Assembly: GCF_018131015.1 (NCBI RefSeq)
Contig: NZ_JAFCJJ010000014.1
Span: 62,001-126,000, forward strand
Source of the DNA: Bradyrhizobium diazoefficiens
Lineage (GTDB): Bacteria > Pseudomonadota > Alphaproteobacteria > Rhizobiales > Xanthobacteraceae
DNA length: 64,000 nucleotides
Direction: 5' to 3'
The notes beneath the pieces are model-generated. The model was not told where the DNA came from. It made no database searches and was given only the letters and a program-made list of their open reading frames with translations. A program made the translations under genes and the position numbers. Within the stretch, counting starts at the first letter, position 1. Every line of letters starts with the position of its first letter. This document shows positions 17,264-25,223 of this stretch, piece by piece.

Positions 17264-18387
17264 CACATCACCTCGATGTCGGCTTCGATCGCGCCGGCGG
17301 CCTTGATCGCCTGCAGGATGCTGATGAGATCGCGCGGGCCGATGCCGAGGCCGTTGAGGCCGTCGACGAGCTGCTGCAGCGAGACGCCGTCCTTGACCAC
17401 GGCGAACTTCTTGCCGTCCTCGGCGACGCCGACGCTGGTGCGCGGCGTGACCACGGTGCGGCCGCGCGCCAGCGGGTTGGGCTGGCTGACCTGCGGGCTC
17501 TCGGAGATGGTGACGGTGAGGTTGCCCTGCGCCACCGCGACGGTGGCGACGCGGACGTCGCGGCCCATCACGATGATGCCGGAGCGCTCGTCGATGACGA
17601 TCTTGGCGGCGAGATCCGGATCGACCTGGAGCTGCTCGATCTCGGTGAGGAAGGCGACGACGTTGCCCTTGAACTCCGACGGGACCGCAAGCTGCACCGT
17701 CGAGGGATCGATCGGCTCGGCGGTCTTGACGCCGAGATAGTCGTTGATCGCGGCGGCGATGCGCTTGGCGGTGGTGAAGTCGGCGTTGCGCAGCGCGAGC
17801 CGCACGTTCGGCAGCCGGTTGAGCGCGAACTCGATCTCGCGCTCGATGATGGCGCCGTTGGCGATGCGGCCGACGGTCGGAACGCCGCGCACGATCTTCG
17901 CCGCCTCGCCCTCGGCCTGGAAGCCGGAGATCGCGAGCGAGCCCTGTCCGACCGCGTAGACGTTGCCGTCGGCGCCGAGCAGGGGGGTGACCAGCAGGGT
18001 GCCGCCGCGCAGATCCTTGGCGTCGCCGAGCGCGGACACCGTGACGTCCATGCGCGTGCCCTGGGTGGCGAAAGCCGGCAGATTGCCGGTCACCATCACG
18101 GCGGCGACGTTGCCGGTGCGGATGGTGGCGCCGCGGATGTTGACGCCCATGCGCTCGAGCATCGCCTGCAGCGACTGCTTGGTGAAGGGGATGTTGTTCA
18201 GGGTGTCGCCGGTGCCGTTGAGGCCGACCACGAGGCCGTAGCCGATGAGCTGGTTCTGCCGGACGCCCTCGATGTTGGCGAGATCCTTGATGCGCGAGGT
18301 CGCAGCCGCCGGCGTGAGCGCGCACGCCAGCGCAGACAGCGCGGCGCAGGCCACCCCAACAAACCTCATCCAACGAACGCCTGGCAT
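17263..18387 (-). CDS. flgI: Flagellar P-ring protein FlgI
   Basis: FlgI forms the P-ring around the rod in the peptidoglycan layer. The 374-residue protein starts with a Sec signal peptide (RFVGVACAALSALACALTPAAA) followed by the family pattern SRIKDLANIEGVRQNQLIGYGLVVGLNGTGD. The end RDLISILQAIKAAGAIEADIEVM is typical. The ATG at 18387 has GGGGAG upstream. The longer in-frame start at 18480 lies inside the sigma-54 promoter and can be excluded. Confidence 0.95.
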   Translation of the reverse strand: MPGVRWMRFVGVACAALSALACALTPAAATSRIKDLANIEGVRQNQLIGYGLVVGLNGTGDTLNNIPFTKQSLQAMLERMGVNIRGATIRTGNVAAVMVTGNLPAFATQGTRMDVTVSALGDAKDLRGGTLLVTPLLGADGNVYAVGQGSLAISGFQAEGEAAKIVRGVPTVGRIANGAIIEREIEFALNRLPNVRLALRNADFTTAKRIAAAINDYLGVKTAEPIDPSTVQLAVPSEFKGNVVAFLTEIEQLQVDPDLAAKIVIDERSGIIVMGRDVRVATVAVAQGNLTVTISESPQVSQPNPLARGRTVVTPRTSVGVAEDGKKFAVVKDGVSLQQLVDGLNGLGIGPRDLISILQAIKAAGAIEADIEVM

Positions 18388-18464
18388 CCTCTGCTCCCCG
18401 AGGCTCCTCAAATCGACGGACCTGCCGCGACACTCCCATGACGAGCTGGTCCGACGCTTTCCTT

Positions 18465-18480
18465 GCGAGGGTTGTGCCAA
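18465..18480 (-). promoter_or_regulatory. Sigma-54 promoter of flgI-flgJ-flgN
   Basis: On the minus strand TTGGCACAACCCTCGC fits TTGGCAC-N5-TTGC with one change in the -12 part and correct spacing. Transcription should start near 18453, 66 bp before the flgI ATG. Confidence 0.75.
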
Positions 18481-18575
18481 CCTTGAGCGATAGAGTTACG
18501 TGACTGAATGTATTGACTAAATGTCTTTTGACCGGCGCCAGAAGGCGTTCGCCCTAGGGCGCAAAACTGCCGCCT

Positions 18576-18598
18576 CCCGGCAGATTTTGCCGGGGCGT
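18576..18598. promoter_or_regulatory. GC-rich palindromic element, possible FlbD (ftr-like) site
   Basis: CCCGGCAGATTTTGCCGGG followed by GCGT lies about 100 bp upstream of the flgI -24 element. A related half (CAAAACTGCCG) lies just before it. The same core occurs upstream of flgF and flgE. Confidence 0.5.
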
Positions 18599-18616
18599 TT
18601 ACGCATCATTAACCAT
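18598..18616 (+). promoter_or_regulatory. CtrA-type box upstream of fliX
   Basis: TTTACGCATCATTAACCAT is TTTA-N7-TTAACCAT, one mismatch from the full CtrA consensus. It ends 38 bp before the fliX ATG. CtrA control of fliX is known in Caulobacter. Confidence 0.6.
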
Positions 18617-18654
18617 AAAGCGGCCAATCTCGGGCAACGATCACGGATTCTTCG

Positions 18655-19068
18655 ATGCGCATCTACGGACCGAACGGCACCACGCTAGGGACGCCGGCCA
18701 ATCAGGCCAGGCGAACGGGCTCCGGCAGCTTCGTGCTGCCCGACAGCTCCCCGGCGCAGGAGACGCGGAGCGCCGCCGCACCGAAGGCCGCCGCCGGCAT
18801 CGACGGGCTGCTCGCGCTGCAAGGCGTCGAGGAGGATCCGGTCGAGCGCCGCAAGCGTTCGGTCGCCCGCGGCCGGACCGCGCTCGACGTGCTCGAGGAT
18901 CTGAAGATGGGGCTGCTGTCCGGCAAGCTCGACGGCGCCACGGTGATGCGGCTGCGGGACGCGGCGGCGAACCTGAAATCGTCCTCCGGCGACCCTGGCC
19001 TCGATGCGGTGCTGTCCGAGATCGAGCTGCGGGTCGAGGTCGAGCTCGCCAAGGCCGGACAGGCGTAG
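18655..19068 (+). CDS. fliX: Flagellar assembly regulator FliX
   Basis: FliX couples basal-body assembly to activity of the sigma-54 activator FlbD in Caulobacter. The 137-residue protein begins MRIYGPNGT and has the family segment IDGLLALQGVEEDPVERRKRSVARGRTALDVLEDLKMGLLSG, and the length is normal. It is divergent from the sigma-54-controlled flgI unit and carries a CtrA-type box, which fits its place between the CtrA and FlbD levels of control. Confidence 0.9.
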   Translation: MRIYGPNGTTLGTPANQARRTGSGSFVLPDSSPAQETRSAAAPKAAAGIDGLLALQGVEEDPVERRKRSVARGRTALDVLEDLKMGLLSGKLDGATVMRLRDAAANLKSSSGDPGLDAVLSEIELRVEVELAKAGQA

Positions 19069-19104
19069 GCGCTCAATCGCTTCTAGCGAATTCGAAAATC
19101 TTCT

Positions 19105-19230
19105 CGTCGTCGCCCGGCCTTATGCGCAATTGCACATCAGGACCGGGCGACCCAGTATTCCAGAGACAGTCGTTGTTGAATCGAGGGGCCGCGGCGTACT
19201 GGATGCCCCGGTCAAGCCGGGGCATGACAG
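19105..19230. repeat. Composite palindromic intergenic repeat
   Basis: Segments such as GACCGGGCGACCCAGTATTC and TACTGGATGCCCCGGTCAAG followed by CCGGGGCATGACAG contain nested inverted repeats with no coding sense. I recall similar wording in many Bradyrhizobium-type intergenic spaces. It lies between the ends of fliX and the HxlR gene. Confidence 0.65.
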
Positions 19231-19240
19231 CGGCGGTTGC

Positions 19241-19612
19241 CTACGCCGCTTCAGCCTTCTGCTGCGCGTCATAGCGGCGCTGCGCGGCGAGGACGTCCTT
19301 CAGGTTCTGCTCGGCCCAGTCGCGCAAGGGATCGACGGCCGCGGCCAGCGTCAGGCCTAGCTGCGTGATCGAGTACTCCACCGTCACCGGCACCGTGGCG
19401 ATGGCGCGGCGCCTGATCAGGCCGTCGCGTTCGAGCGACTTGAGAACCTGGCTCAGCATCTTCTGCGAGATGCCCTCGATCGTGCGGCGCAATTGATTGA
19501 AGCGCATCGGCTCCCCGCGCAGCAGCAGCAGGATCAGCACCGCCCATTTGTCGCCGATGCGGTCGAGGATCCGGCGCGTCGGGCAATCGGCGGAATAGAC
19601 GTCGGGCTTCAT
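19241..19612 (-). CDS. HxlR-family transcriptional regulator
   Basis: This is a winged-helix regulator of 123 residues with the HxlR pattern: CPTRRILDRIGDKWAVLILLLL, then FNQLRRTIEGISQKMLSQVLKSLERDGLI and VEYSITQLG. A single cysteine near the N-terminus (ADCP) is common in redox- or quinone-sensing members. ATG 19612 has GGGAG six bases upstream and is preferred to the GTG one codon earlier. It is divergent from an NAD(P)-binding oxidoreductase gene, with a long palindrome between them, a usual arrangement for this family. Confidence 0.88.
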   Translation of the reverse strand: MKPDVYSADCPTRRILDRIGDKWAVLILLLLRGEPMRFNQLRRTIEGISQKMLSQVLKSLERDGLIRRRAIATVPVTVEYSITQLGLTLAAAVDPLRDWAEQNLKDVLAAQRRYDAQQKAEAA

Positions 19613-19705
19613 CACTTGCTCCCTGCTTTCGGTCTCGCGGGGTTACCCCTGCGTAATCAGGTAAGCACAAAGTGCTCTCTTAACACCAGCGTCCTTTGTG
19701 ATATC

Positions 19706-19724
19706 TAGTAACTATTAGTTACTA
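19706..19724. promoter_or_regulatory. Perfect 19-bp palindrome, probable HxlR operator
   Basis: TAGTAACTATTAGTTACTA is a perfect inverted repeat around one central base. It lies 19 bp before the oxidoreductase ATG and 93 bp before the HxlR ATG. Confidence 0.7.
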
Positions 19725-19743
19725 ATGCAGCAAAGGAGCCCTC

Positions 19744-20355
19744 ATGAAGATTGCAGTTGCCGGCGCCTCGGGCCGAGCCGGGTCGGAAATCGTCAAGGAA
19801 CTGTCCCGTCGCGGCCACGACATCACTGCCATTGCCCGGAACCCCGGCAGGATTGCGGCCCTGTCGCATGTCACGCCAGCCAGAGGCGACGTGCTCGACC
19901 AGGCCGGCCTGACCAAGCTTTGGGCCGGCCACGACGTCGCGATCAGCGCCGTCCATTTCCTGGCGAGCGATCCCCACAAGCTGATCGGGGCCGCCAGGGA
20001 GGCGAGGATCGGGCGCTACCTCGTGGTCGGCGGTGCCGGCAGCCTGGAGGTCGCGGCGGGTATAAAACTGGTCACAACCCCCGGTTTTCCGGCCCAATAC
20101 AGGGCCGAGGCGGAGGCGGGTTCTGCGTTCCTGGATCTGCTGCGGCAGGTGAGGGACCTCAACTGGAGCTTCCTCTCGCCCTCGGCGCTGTTCGTCGAGG
20201 GCGAGCGTACCGGCAGGTTCCGGCTCGGGACCGACCAGCTTCTCGCAGATGCGAACGGGAAGAGCTGGATCAGCTTCGCCGACTACGCCATTGCCCTCGC
20301 CGATGAGGTCGAGCGGCCGGCCCATGCAAGGCAGCGCTTCACGGTTGGTTACTAG
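19744..20355 (+). CDS. NAD(P)-binding oxidoreductase (NmrA/SDR-like)
   Basis: The 203-residue protein opens with a Rossmann dinucleotide motif (MKIAVAGASGRAGSEIVKEL) followed by a second strand ending in basic residues (AIARNPGRI), which favours NADPH. Later segments (RYLVVGGAGSLEV, LNWSFLSPSALF) match the NAD(P)H-binding family related to NmrA and to flavin/quinone reductases. It is probably controlled by the divergent HxlR regulator through the palindrome at 19706. An AAAGGAG ribosome-binding site is present. The true substrate is unknown. Confidence 0.82.
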   Translation: MKIAVAGASGRAGSEIVKELSRRGHDITAIARNPGRIAALSHVTPARGDVLDQAGLTKLWAGHDVAISAVHFLASDPHKLIGAAREARIGRYLVVGGAGSLEVAAGIKLVTTPGFPAQYRAEAEAGSAFLDLLRQVRDLNWSFLSPSALFVEGERTGRFRLGTDQLLADANGKSWISFADYAIALADEVERPAHARQRFTVGY

Positions 20356-20526
20356 GCGTCCGGCCGCCCCCGGGCCCTTACGGATAAACCTTCCTGTGCA
20401 AGGGCTTGGGGCCGGTAACCGCGCGCTTAAGGAAATATTGTCTGTCACAGGAGGCCGCTATATAAGGCCCGGCTCAACGGACCCCGTTTCCGTTCGCGAG
20501 TCGTTGCTTAAGAAGATAGGCCGCCC

Positions 20527-20937
20527 TTGGAAAAGTTGAAAAACTACCGACCGACCGAAAAAGAGCCTTTCATGAACGACCGGCAGAAGGAGTACTTCCG
20601 CGTGAAGCTCCTCTCCTGGAAGGATGAGATCCTCAAAGAGTCCAAGCTCACCCTGCAGGCCCTGCAGGAGGAGAATGTGAACCACCCCGATCTCGCCGAT
20701 CGGGCTTCGTCCGAAACCGACCGTGCCATCGAGCTCCGTGCCCGCGACCGCCAGCGCAAGTTGATCGCCAAGATCGATGCCGCGCTGCAGCGCATCGAGG
20801 ACAACACCTACGGCTATTGCGAGGAGACCGGCGAGCCGATCTCCCTGAAGCGGCTCGAGGCCCGGCCCATCGCGACGCTCTCGGTGGAGGCGCAGGAGCG
20901 CCACGAGAAACGCGAGAAGGTCTATCGCGACGAATAG
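20527..20937 (+). CDS. dksA: RNA polymerase-binding transcription factor DksA
   Basis: DksA binds RNA polymerase through the secondary channel and works with ppGpp. The 136-residue protein has the coiled-coil (YFRVKLLSWKDEILKESKLTLQ, then DLADRASSETDRAIELR) with the acidic D-x-x-D/A-x-x-A tip region and the C-terminal globular part. Of the four zinc cysteines of E. coli DksA only one remains (GYCEETGEPI...ATLSVEA), as in other alphaproteobacterial forms. The TTG at 20527 gives the usual N-terminus; ATG 20572 is an alternative. A clean terminator follows. Confidence 0.88.
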   Translation: MEKLKNYRPTEKEPFMNDRQKEYFRVKLLSWKDEILKESKLTLQALQEENVNHPDLADRASSETDRAIELRARDRQRKLIAKIDAALQRIEDNTYGYCEETGEPISLKRLEARPIATLSVEAQERHEKREKVYRDE

Positions 20938-20942
20938 AGTCC

Positions 20943-20971
20943 GAGCCGCAGCGATGCGGCTCTTTGTTTTT
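20943..20971 (+). terminator. Terminator after dksA
   Basis: GAGCCGCA, loop GCGA, TGCGGCTC, then TTTGTTTTT, 5 bp after the dksA stop. Confidence 0.88.
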
Positions 20972-21411
20972 GGGCTCAGGGCGCAGCTTCGCGCCGCGCT
21001 TGGCATTTTGCCTGCCGTTTGCCGCCTCGCGCGCCGGTTGACGCGCGCGATCGCGAAAAGTGAATCGTGATCAATGCGCTAGCGCAAAATCCTCCGAGCT
21101 CACGTGAGTTCACATGAGAAACAGCCTTCACTTCAGGTGCGGGAGGTTTTCGGGAGTCGCATCAATGAGATCGACTCGAATGTTGAGGGGCTGATCGAGC
21201 AGCAGCAGATTTCGCTGCAATCATGTCTCGCACATCATCACGAAGTGCGCTCCGCCATAAAGCCTCGGCCACATCAATATTCCCTTAAAGGCCGGCCACG
21301 GATCAGCACGGCCTCGTCAAGGGGGAGGGCACGCGCCTCCCAGCGCTTGTCAGCCCCGGGCGGGGATGCTGAACTGCCGTCCTCAGTCGCGTAGCGTGGG
21401 AGGCGGCGCCG
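20972..21411. other. Non-coding gap of about 440 bp
   Basis: No convincing reading frame, repeat or RNA is visible between the dksA terminator and the hydratase gene. A TTGGCATTTTGCCTGC at 21000 has sigma-54-like spacing but is about 400 bp from the next gene and has no partner element. Confidence 0.5.
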
Positions 21412-22191
21412 ATGGACAACATTCTCGAAGCCGCAAAGGCGATTGCGCTCGCGCGCCGCAACCGGGCGCCGCTTGCGGCGCTCGAGGTCCCCCCGGCCGA
21501 CGAGGCCGAGGGCTATCAGGTCCAGCGGGCGCTGCATGACCTCCTGCTGCCGCATGTCGGGCCGCTGGTCGGTTACAAGATCGGCTGCACCAGCCAGGTG
21601 ATGCAGGACTATATCGGCATTCCGCACCCCTGCGGCGGCGGCGTGTTCCAGAAGGGTGTGCACGACAGCGGCGCAAGGCTTGCCGCTTCCGACTATGTCC
21701 GCGTCGGCGTCGAATGCGAGATCGCGGTGCGGCTGAAGCGCAGCCTTGCCGCCGGCGAGGCGCCGTTCACCGCCGAATGGGTCGGCGAGGCGGTCGAGGC
21801 CTATCATCCCGCGATCGAGATCGTGGATGACCGCTACGTCAAATGGGAGACGATGGGGGCGCCGACGCTGATCGCCGACGATTTCTTCGCTGCCGGCTGC
21901 GTGCTGGGCGAGGCGGTGCCGCGCTCGTCCGTGCCGGACCTGACGGCGATCAAGGGCCGCGCCATCGTCAATGGCGAGGAGGTCAGCCACGGCACCGGCG
22001 CCGACGTGCTCGGCCATCCCCACAACGCGCTCGCCTGGCTCGCAAACCACCTCGCCGCCGAGGGCAAGGGTCTGCACGCGGGACAACTCGTGCTGACGGG
22101 GAGCCTCGTGAAGACGCTGTGGCTCAAGGCCGGCGACAAGGTGCGGATGGAGCTGGACGGGCTCGGCGTGGTAGAGGCGGAGTTTACGTGA
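21412..22191 (+). CDS. 2-keto-4-pentenoate hydratase/fumarylacetoacetate hydrolase family protein
   Basis: The 259-residue protein fits the hydratase/4-oxalocrotonate decarboxylase branch: EGYQVQRALHDLLLPHVGPLVGYKIGCTS near the start, a metal-binding set of acidic residues in VECEIAVRLKR and YHPAIEIVDDR, and GHPHNALAWLANHLAAEGKGL followed by VLTGSLVKTLWLKAGDKVRMELDGLG. Members hydrate 2-oxo-pent-4-enoate-type acids in meta-cleavage pathways. No other pathway gene is next to it, so the substrate is open. The ATG has GGAGGCGGCGCCG upstream. Confidence 0.85.
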   Translation: MDNILEAAKAIALARRNRAPLAALEVPPADEAEGYQVQRALHDLLLPHVGPLVGYKIGCTSQVMQDYIGIPHPCGGGVFQKGVHDSGARLAASDYVRVGVECEIAVRLKRSLAAGEAPFTAEWVGEAVEAYHPAIEIVDDRYVKWETMGAPTLIADDFFAAGCVLGEAVPRSSVPDLTAIKGRAIVNGEEVSHGTGADVLGHPHNALAWLANHLAAEGKGLHAGQLVLTGSLVKTLWLKAGDKVRMELDGLGVVEAEFT

Positions 22192-22193
22192 TC

Positions 22194-22345
22194 TCGTGCC
22201 CCGGACGCAGCGCAGCGCTTCTTCAGCGGTGCGCTGCAGAGCCGGGGCCCATGCCTCAGCGTGTTGCGTGGCTTCCTGGGTCCCGGCTCTGCGTCGCAAC
22301 GCTGACGCATTGCGCCGCGTCCGGGACACGCGAGAGGGAGATGGT
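22194..22345. repeat. Long palindromic intergenic repeat
   Basis: The left arm begins GTGCCCCGGACGCAGCGCAG and the right arm ends GCGCCGCGTCCGGGACACG; an inner pair (AGAGCCGGGGCCCATG, GGGTCCCGGCTCTGCG) also pairs. Its wording is like an abundant repeat I recall from Bradyrhizobium/Rhodopseudomonas spacers. Confidence 0.7.
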
Positions 22346-22409
22346 GTCCTCGGAAATCGTCATTGGGAGGACCTGACTCGCCACCAGCCGCACCACCGCA
22401 AGAATACAT

Positions 22410-22442
22410 GCGGCCCTCGCCAGGGGAGCTAGCGAGGGCCGC
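22410..22442 (-). terminator. Hairpin after flgH
   Basis: GCGGCCCTCGC and GCGAGGGCCGC form an 11-bp stem around an 11-base loop, 60 bp beyond the flgH stop. There is no T-run on the minus strand. Confidence 0.6.
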
Positions 22443-22502
22443 GTAGTACACCGTCGCTCGCGCCCAGGTTCGCGAACACGATGTGGGAGCTCGTGACGAA
22501 GG

Positions 22503-23267
22503 CTAGAAGGGCAGCAGCACGTCCATCACCTGCTGGCCGTAGCGCGGCTGCTGCACGTCCGTGATCTGGCCGCGGCCGCCATAGGCGATGCGGGCCTGCG
22601 CGATCTTGGTGGAGTCGATGGTGTTGTCGCTCTGGATGTCCTCCGGGCGAACGATGCCGGCGACCACGAGCTCGCGGATCTCGAAATTGACGCGGATCTC
22701 CTGCTTGCCCTCGACCACGAGATTGCCGTTCGGCAGCACCTGGGTGACGACGGCGGCGACGTTGGTCTGCAGCGCTTCCTTGCGCTCGACGCTGCCCTTG
22801 CCTTCGCTGGAGGAGGTCGAGTCGGCGGTGAGGATGCGGCCGGGCAGGATCTTGTTGGGCTGCGTGATGGTCTTGGCGCCGATGAAGTCGGTGATGCCCG
22901 AATCTTCCTTGTTGGTGCGGCTGCGCGAGGTGTCGTTCTCGATATTGGCCTTGTCGGTGATGTTGACGCTCACGGTCAGAAGGTCCCCGACCTGGTGGGC
23001 GCGCTGGTCCTTGAAGAAGGCGCGGCTGCCGTTGCGCCACAGCGAGTTCGGATTGTAGGAGGCGACCTCCGGCTTCGGCATCGGCATCTGCACCGGCTTG
23101 TAGCCGGGCTGCGCCGTCGGATTTTCGATCGCCGACAGCTTTGGCTGCTCGCCGATCTGCGACAGGCGGTCGATCGAGGAGCAGCCGCTCGCCAGCGCGC
23201 AAGTGGCGAGCAGCAGCGCGGAGACCGCGATGCGACGGAGACGGGAAGCCTGACTGAAACTGGACAT
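22503..23267 (-). CDS. flgH: Flagellar L-ring lipoprotein FlgH
   Basis: FlgH forms the outer-membrane L-ring. The 254-residue protein has a lipoprotein signal peptide with a lipobox (ALASGCSS) and family segments SLWRNGSRAFFKDQRAHQVGDLLTV, ILPGRILTADSTSSSEGKGS, and LPNGNLVVEGKQEIRVNFE. The ATG at 23267 is chosen because it starts the signal peptide; upstream in-frame codons overlap flgA. It is the last gene of the flgF-flgG-flgA-flgH run, starting 4 bp after the flgA stop. Confidence 0.94.
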   Translation of the reverse strand: MSSFSQASRLRRIAVSALLLATCALASGCSSIDRLSQIGEQPKLSAIENPTAQPGYKPVQMPMPKPEVASYNPNSLWRNGSRAFFKDQRAHQVGDLLTVSVNITDKANIENDTSRSRTNKEDSGITDFIGAKTITQPNKILPGRILTADSTSSSEGKGSVERKEALQTNVAAVVTQVLPNGNLVVEGKQEIRVNFEIRELVVAGIVRPEDIQSDNTIDSTKIAQARIAYGGRGQITDVQQPRYGQQVMDVLLPF

Positions 23268-23271
23268 GACT

Positions 23272-24408
23272 TTACTCTGACTTGGCTGAAGCTTGCGAGA
23301 CGCGAACCGGCGGGATGGGAGCCTGCATGATCTGGGCCGGCGATGCGGGGGCCTGGACCAGGCCACGGACGATGGCGTCGGTGTTGACGGGAGCCGGCGT
23401 CTCGTCGCGTTTGAGCGAGGAGGTCTGCTCGACCGCCGGCGCCATCGGCGCGGACTGGCTCGCGCCCATGACCGTGACCTGGCCGCGGGCGGTGACCACG
23501 CCGGTCAGCGTGCGCTTGGTCTGCACGTTGAGCACGCTGACGGTGTCGCCCTCGGCGCCGCTGTCGAGCGCCTTGCCGCGGGTGGTGAGGTAGAGGCCGG
23601 GCACCTGGTAGATGATGGTGACGTTCTGGTCGCGCTGCACGAAGTCGGGCTTGATGACGTCGGCGACGCGGATCGGCGTGCCCGCCCGCATCGGCCGGCG
23701 CAGCTGCATGCCGATGGTGCGGTCGCGCGAGGCGGCCTCGCCGCTCACCTCCGCCTTCGGCCGGCGCTCCAGCGCGACGTCGGAGGCCTTCAGCGTCTCG
23801 GTACGCTCGATGTCGCGGGTCAGAACGGCGACCTCGACGGTCTCGACCGCGGTGCCGGTGAAGCGCAGCTTGGTCGGCGACGGATTGTTGCCGTTGCCGA
23901 TCTCGAAGGAGACGTCGAAACGGCCGTTGCGCGCGTCGTAGCGGGTCGCGACCGGCTGGAGCGCGCCGGTGCTGGAGGCGTCGAGCCGCATGTCGGTGAC
24001 GCCGCGGTCGAAGGTGACCGCGATGTTGGCGGCGTCGCCGAGGCCAAAGCGGCGCTCGAGCGCGGAGGCCACCGCGGTCTCGATGTCCTTGGTGGCGAGC
24101 GTGCGGGCGAGGCGGGTGACCTGGACTTCCCTGATGTCGCCGGTCATGACGCCGATCACCTGCTTGGCGCGCAACACCGAGAGCACGTGGGCGACCGGCA
24201 GCGCGCCGGTGGTGCCGAGATCGGGCGAGCGGTAGACCGCGACCAGCGCAGCCGGGCCGGCATTGTCGACGAGGTCGCCGACCCGCACCACGTCCGAGGT
24301 GACGGTGACGCTGGCGCGCAGCGTCGGCACCGCGATGTCGTCGGCGGCCTGCGCCGGCAGTGCCAGCGCGAACAGGGCGGAGACAATGGCGAGCGTGGTG
24401 CGGATCAT
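23272..24408 (-). CDS. flgA: Flagellar basal body P-ring formation protein FlgA
   Basis: FlgA is the periplasmic chaperone for P-ring (FlgI) assembly. The 378-residue protein has a signal peptide (RTTLAIVSALFALALPAQA) and the C-terminal SAF-type region (LRRPMRAGTPIRVADVIKPDFVQRDQNVTIIYQVPGLYLTTRGKAL). It is longer than enterobacterial FlgA (about 220) in both the N-terminal part and a Pro/Ala-rich tail. I chose ATG 24408, eight bases after the GAGG that overlaps the flgG stop; ATG 24414 and GTG 24417 are closer to it than a ribosome-binding site should be. Confidence 0.9.
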   Translation of the reverse strand: MIRTTLAIVSALFALALPAQAADDIAVPTLRASVTVTSDVVRVGDLVDNAGPAALVAVYRSPDLGTTGALPVAHVLSVLRAKQVIGVMTGDIREVQVTRLARTLATKDIETAVASALERRFGLGDAANIAVTFDRGVTDMRLDASSTGALQPVATRYDARNGRFDVSFEIGNGNNPSPTKLRFTGTAVETVEVAVLTRDIERTETLKASDVALERRPKAEVSGEAASRDRTIGMQLRRPMRAGTPIRVADVIKPDFVQRDQNVTIIYQVPGLYLTTRGKALDSGAEGDTVSVLNVQTKRTLTGVVTARGQVTVMGASQSAPMAPAVEQTSSLKRDETPAPVNTDAIVRGLVQAPASPAQIMQAPIPPVRVSQASAKSE

Positions 24409-24418
24409 CGTCATCACC

Positions 24419-25207
24419 TCAGCGGAACAGCGCCGTGGTCGATTGCATCATCTGGTCGGCGGCGCTGATGACCTTGGCGTTCATCTCGTAGGCGCGCTGC
24501 GCGGCGATCAGGTCGCTCATCTCGGAGACGACGTCGACATTGGCCTGCTCCAGGCTGCCCTGCGTGATCTTGCCGTAGCCCTCGGTGTTCGCGGTGCCGT
24601 CCTGCGGCGGGCCGGAGGAGGGCGTCTCGGTGAACTGGTTGCTGCCGACCGGCTGCAGGCCGGCCTTGTTGATGAAGCGGGTGACGTTGATCGTGCCGAC
24701 GATGGTGGAGGCCGACGAGCCCGGCAGCGTCACCGAGACCTGGCCCTGCTCGTTCACGGTGATGCCCGAGGCGTTGTTCGGGATGGTGATGGTCGGCTGC
24801 ACCGGGTTGCCCTGCGCGGTGACGACGCGGCCCTGATTGTCCATCTGGAAGGTGCCGTCGCGGGTGTACTGGTAGGTGCCGTCCGGCATCAGGATCTTGA
24901 AGAAGCCCTCGCCGGACATCGCAAGGTCGAGATCGTTGCCGGTCTGCGACAGCGTGCCCTGCGTCATGCTGCGCGGCGTGCCGACGGTCTTGACGCCGCC
25001 GCCGATGTCGACGCCGACCGGCAGGATGGTGCCCTGGTCGGAGGACTGGGCGCCGACGCGGCGGACGTGCTCGTAGATCAGGTCCTGGAACGAAGCGGTC
25101 TGCTTCTTGAAGCCGGTGGTGCGCAAATTGGCGATGTTGTTGGAGATCACCTGAACGTTGAGTTCCTGTGCCGCCATTCCGGTCGCTGCGGTGTGAAGCG
25201 CCTGCAT
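24419..25207 (-). CDS. flgG: Distal rod protein FlgG
   Basis: FlgG builds the distal rod. The 262-residue protein matches the family along its length: MQALHTAATGMAAQELNVQ at the start, NNIANLRTTGFKKQTASFQDLIY, the DLAMSGEGFFKI segment, and VVSEMSDLIAAQRAYEMNAKVI at the end. The length is normal. It follows flgF by 16 bp and its stop overlaps the flgA ribosome-binding site. Confidence 0.96.
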   Translation of the reverse strand: MQALHTAATGMAAQELNVQVISNNIANLRTTGFKKQTASFQDLIYEHVRRVGAQSSDQGTILPVGVDIGGGVKTVGTPRSMTQGTLSQTGNDLDLAMSGEGFFKILMPDGTYQYTRDGTFQMDNQGRVVTAQGNPVQPTITIPNNASGITVNEQGQVSVTLPGSSASTIVGTINVTRFINKAGLQPVGSNQFTETPSSGPPQDGTANTEGYGKITQGSLEQANVDVVSEMSDLIAAQRAYEMNAKVISAADQMMQSTTALFR

Positions 25208-25223
25208 GTCAGTTCTCCCTCAA

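Noticed and set aside
16883..18439. 518-codon open frame ending with flgJ
   Set aside because: Only the last 126 codons are FlgJ. The rest is an out-of-frame reading of flgI.
21000..21015. TTGGCATTTTGCCTGC with sigma-54 spacing
   Set aside because: It is about 400 bp from any start codon, lies just after the dksA terminator, and lacks an enhancer-like element.
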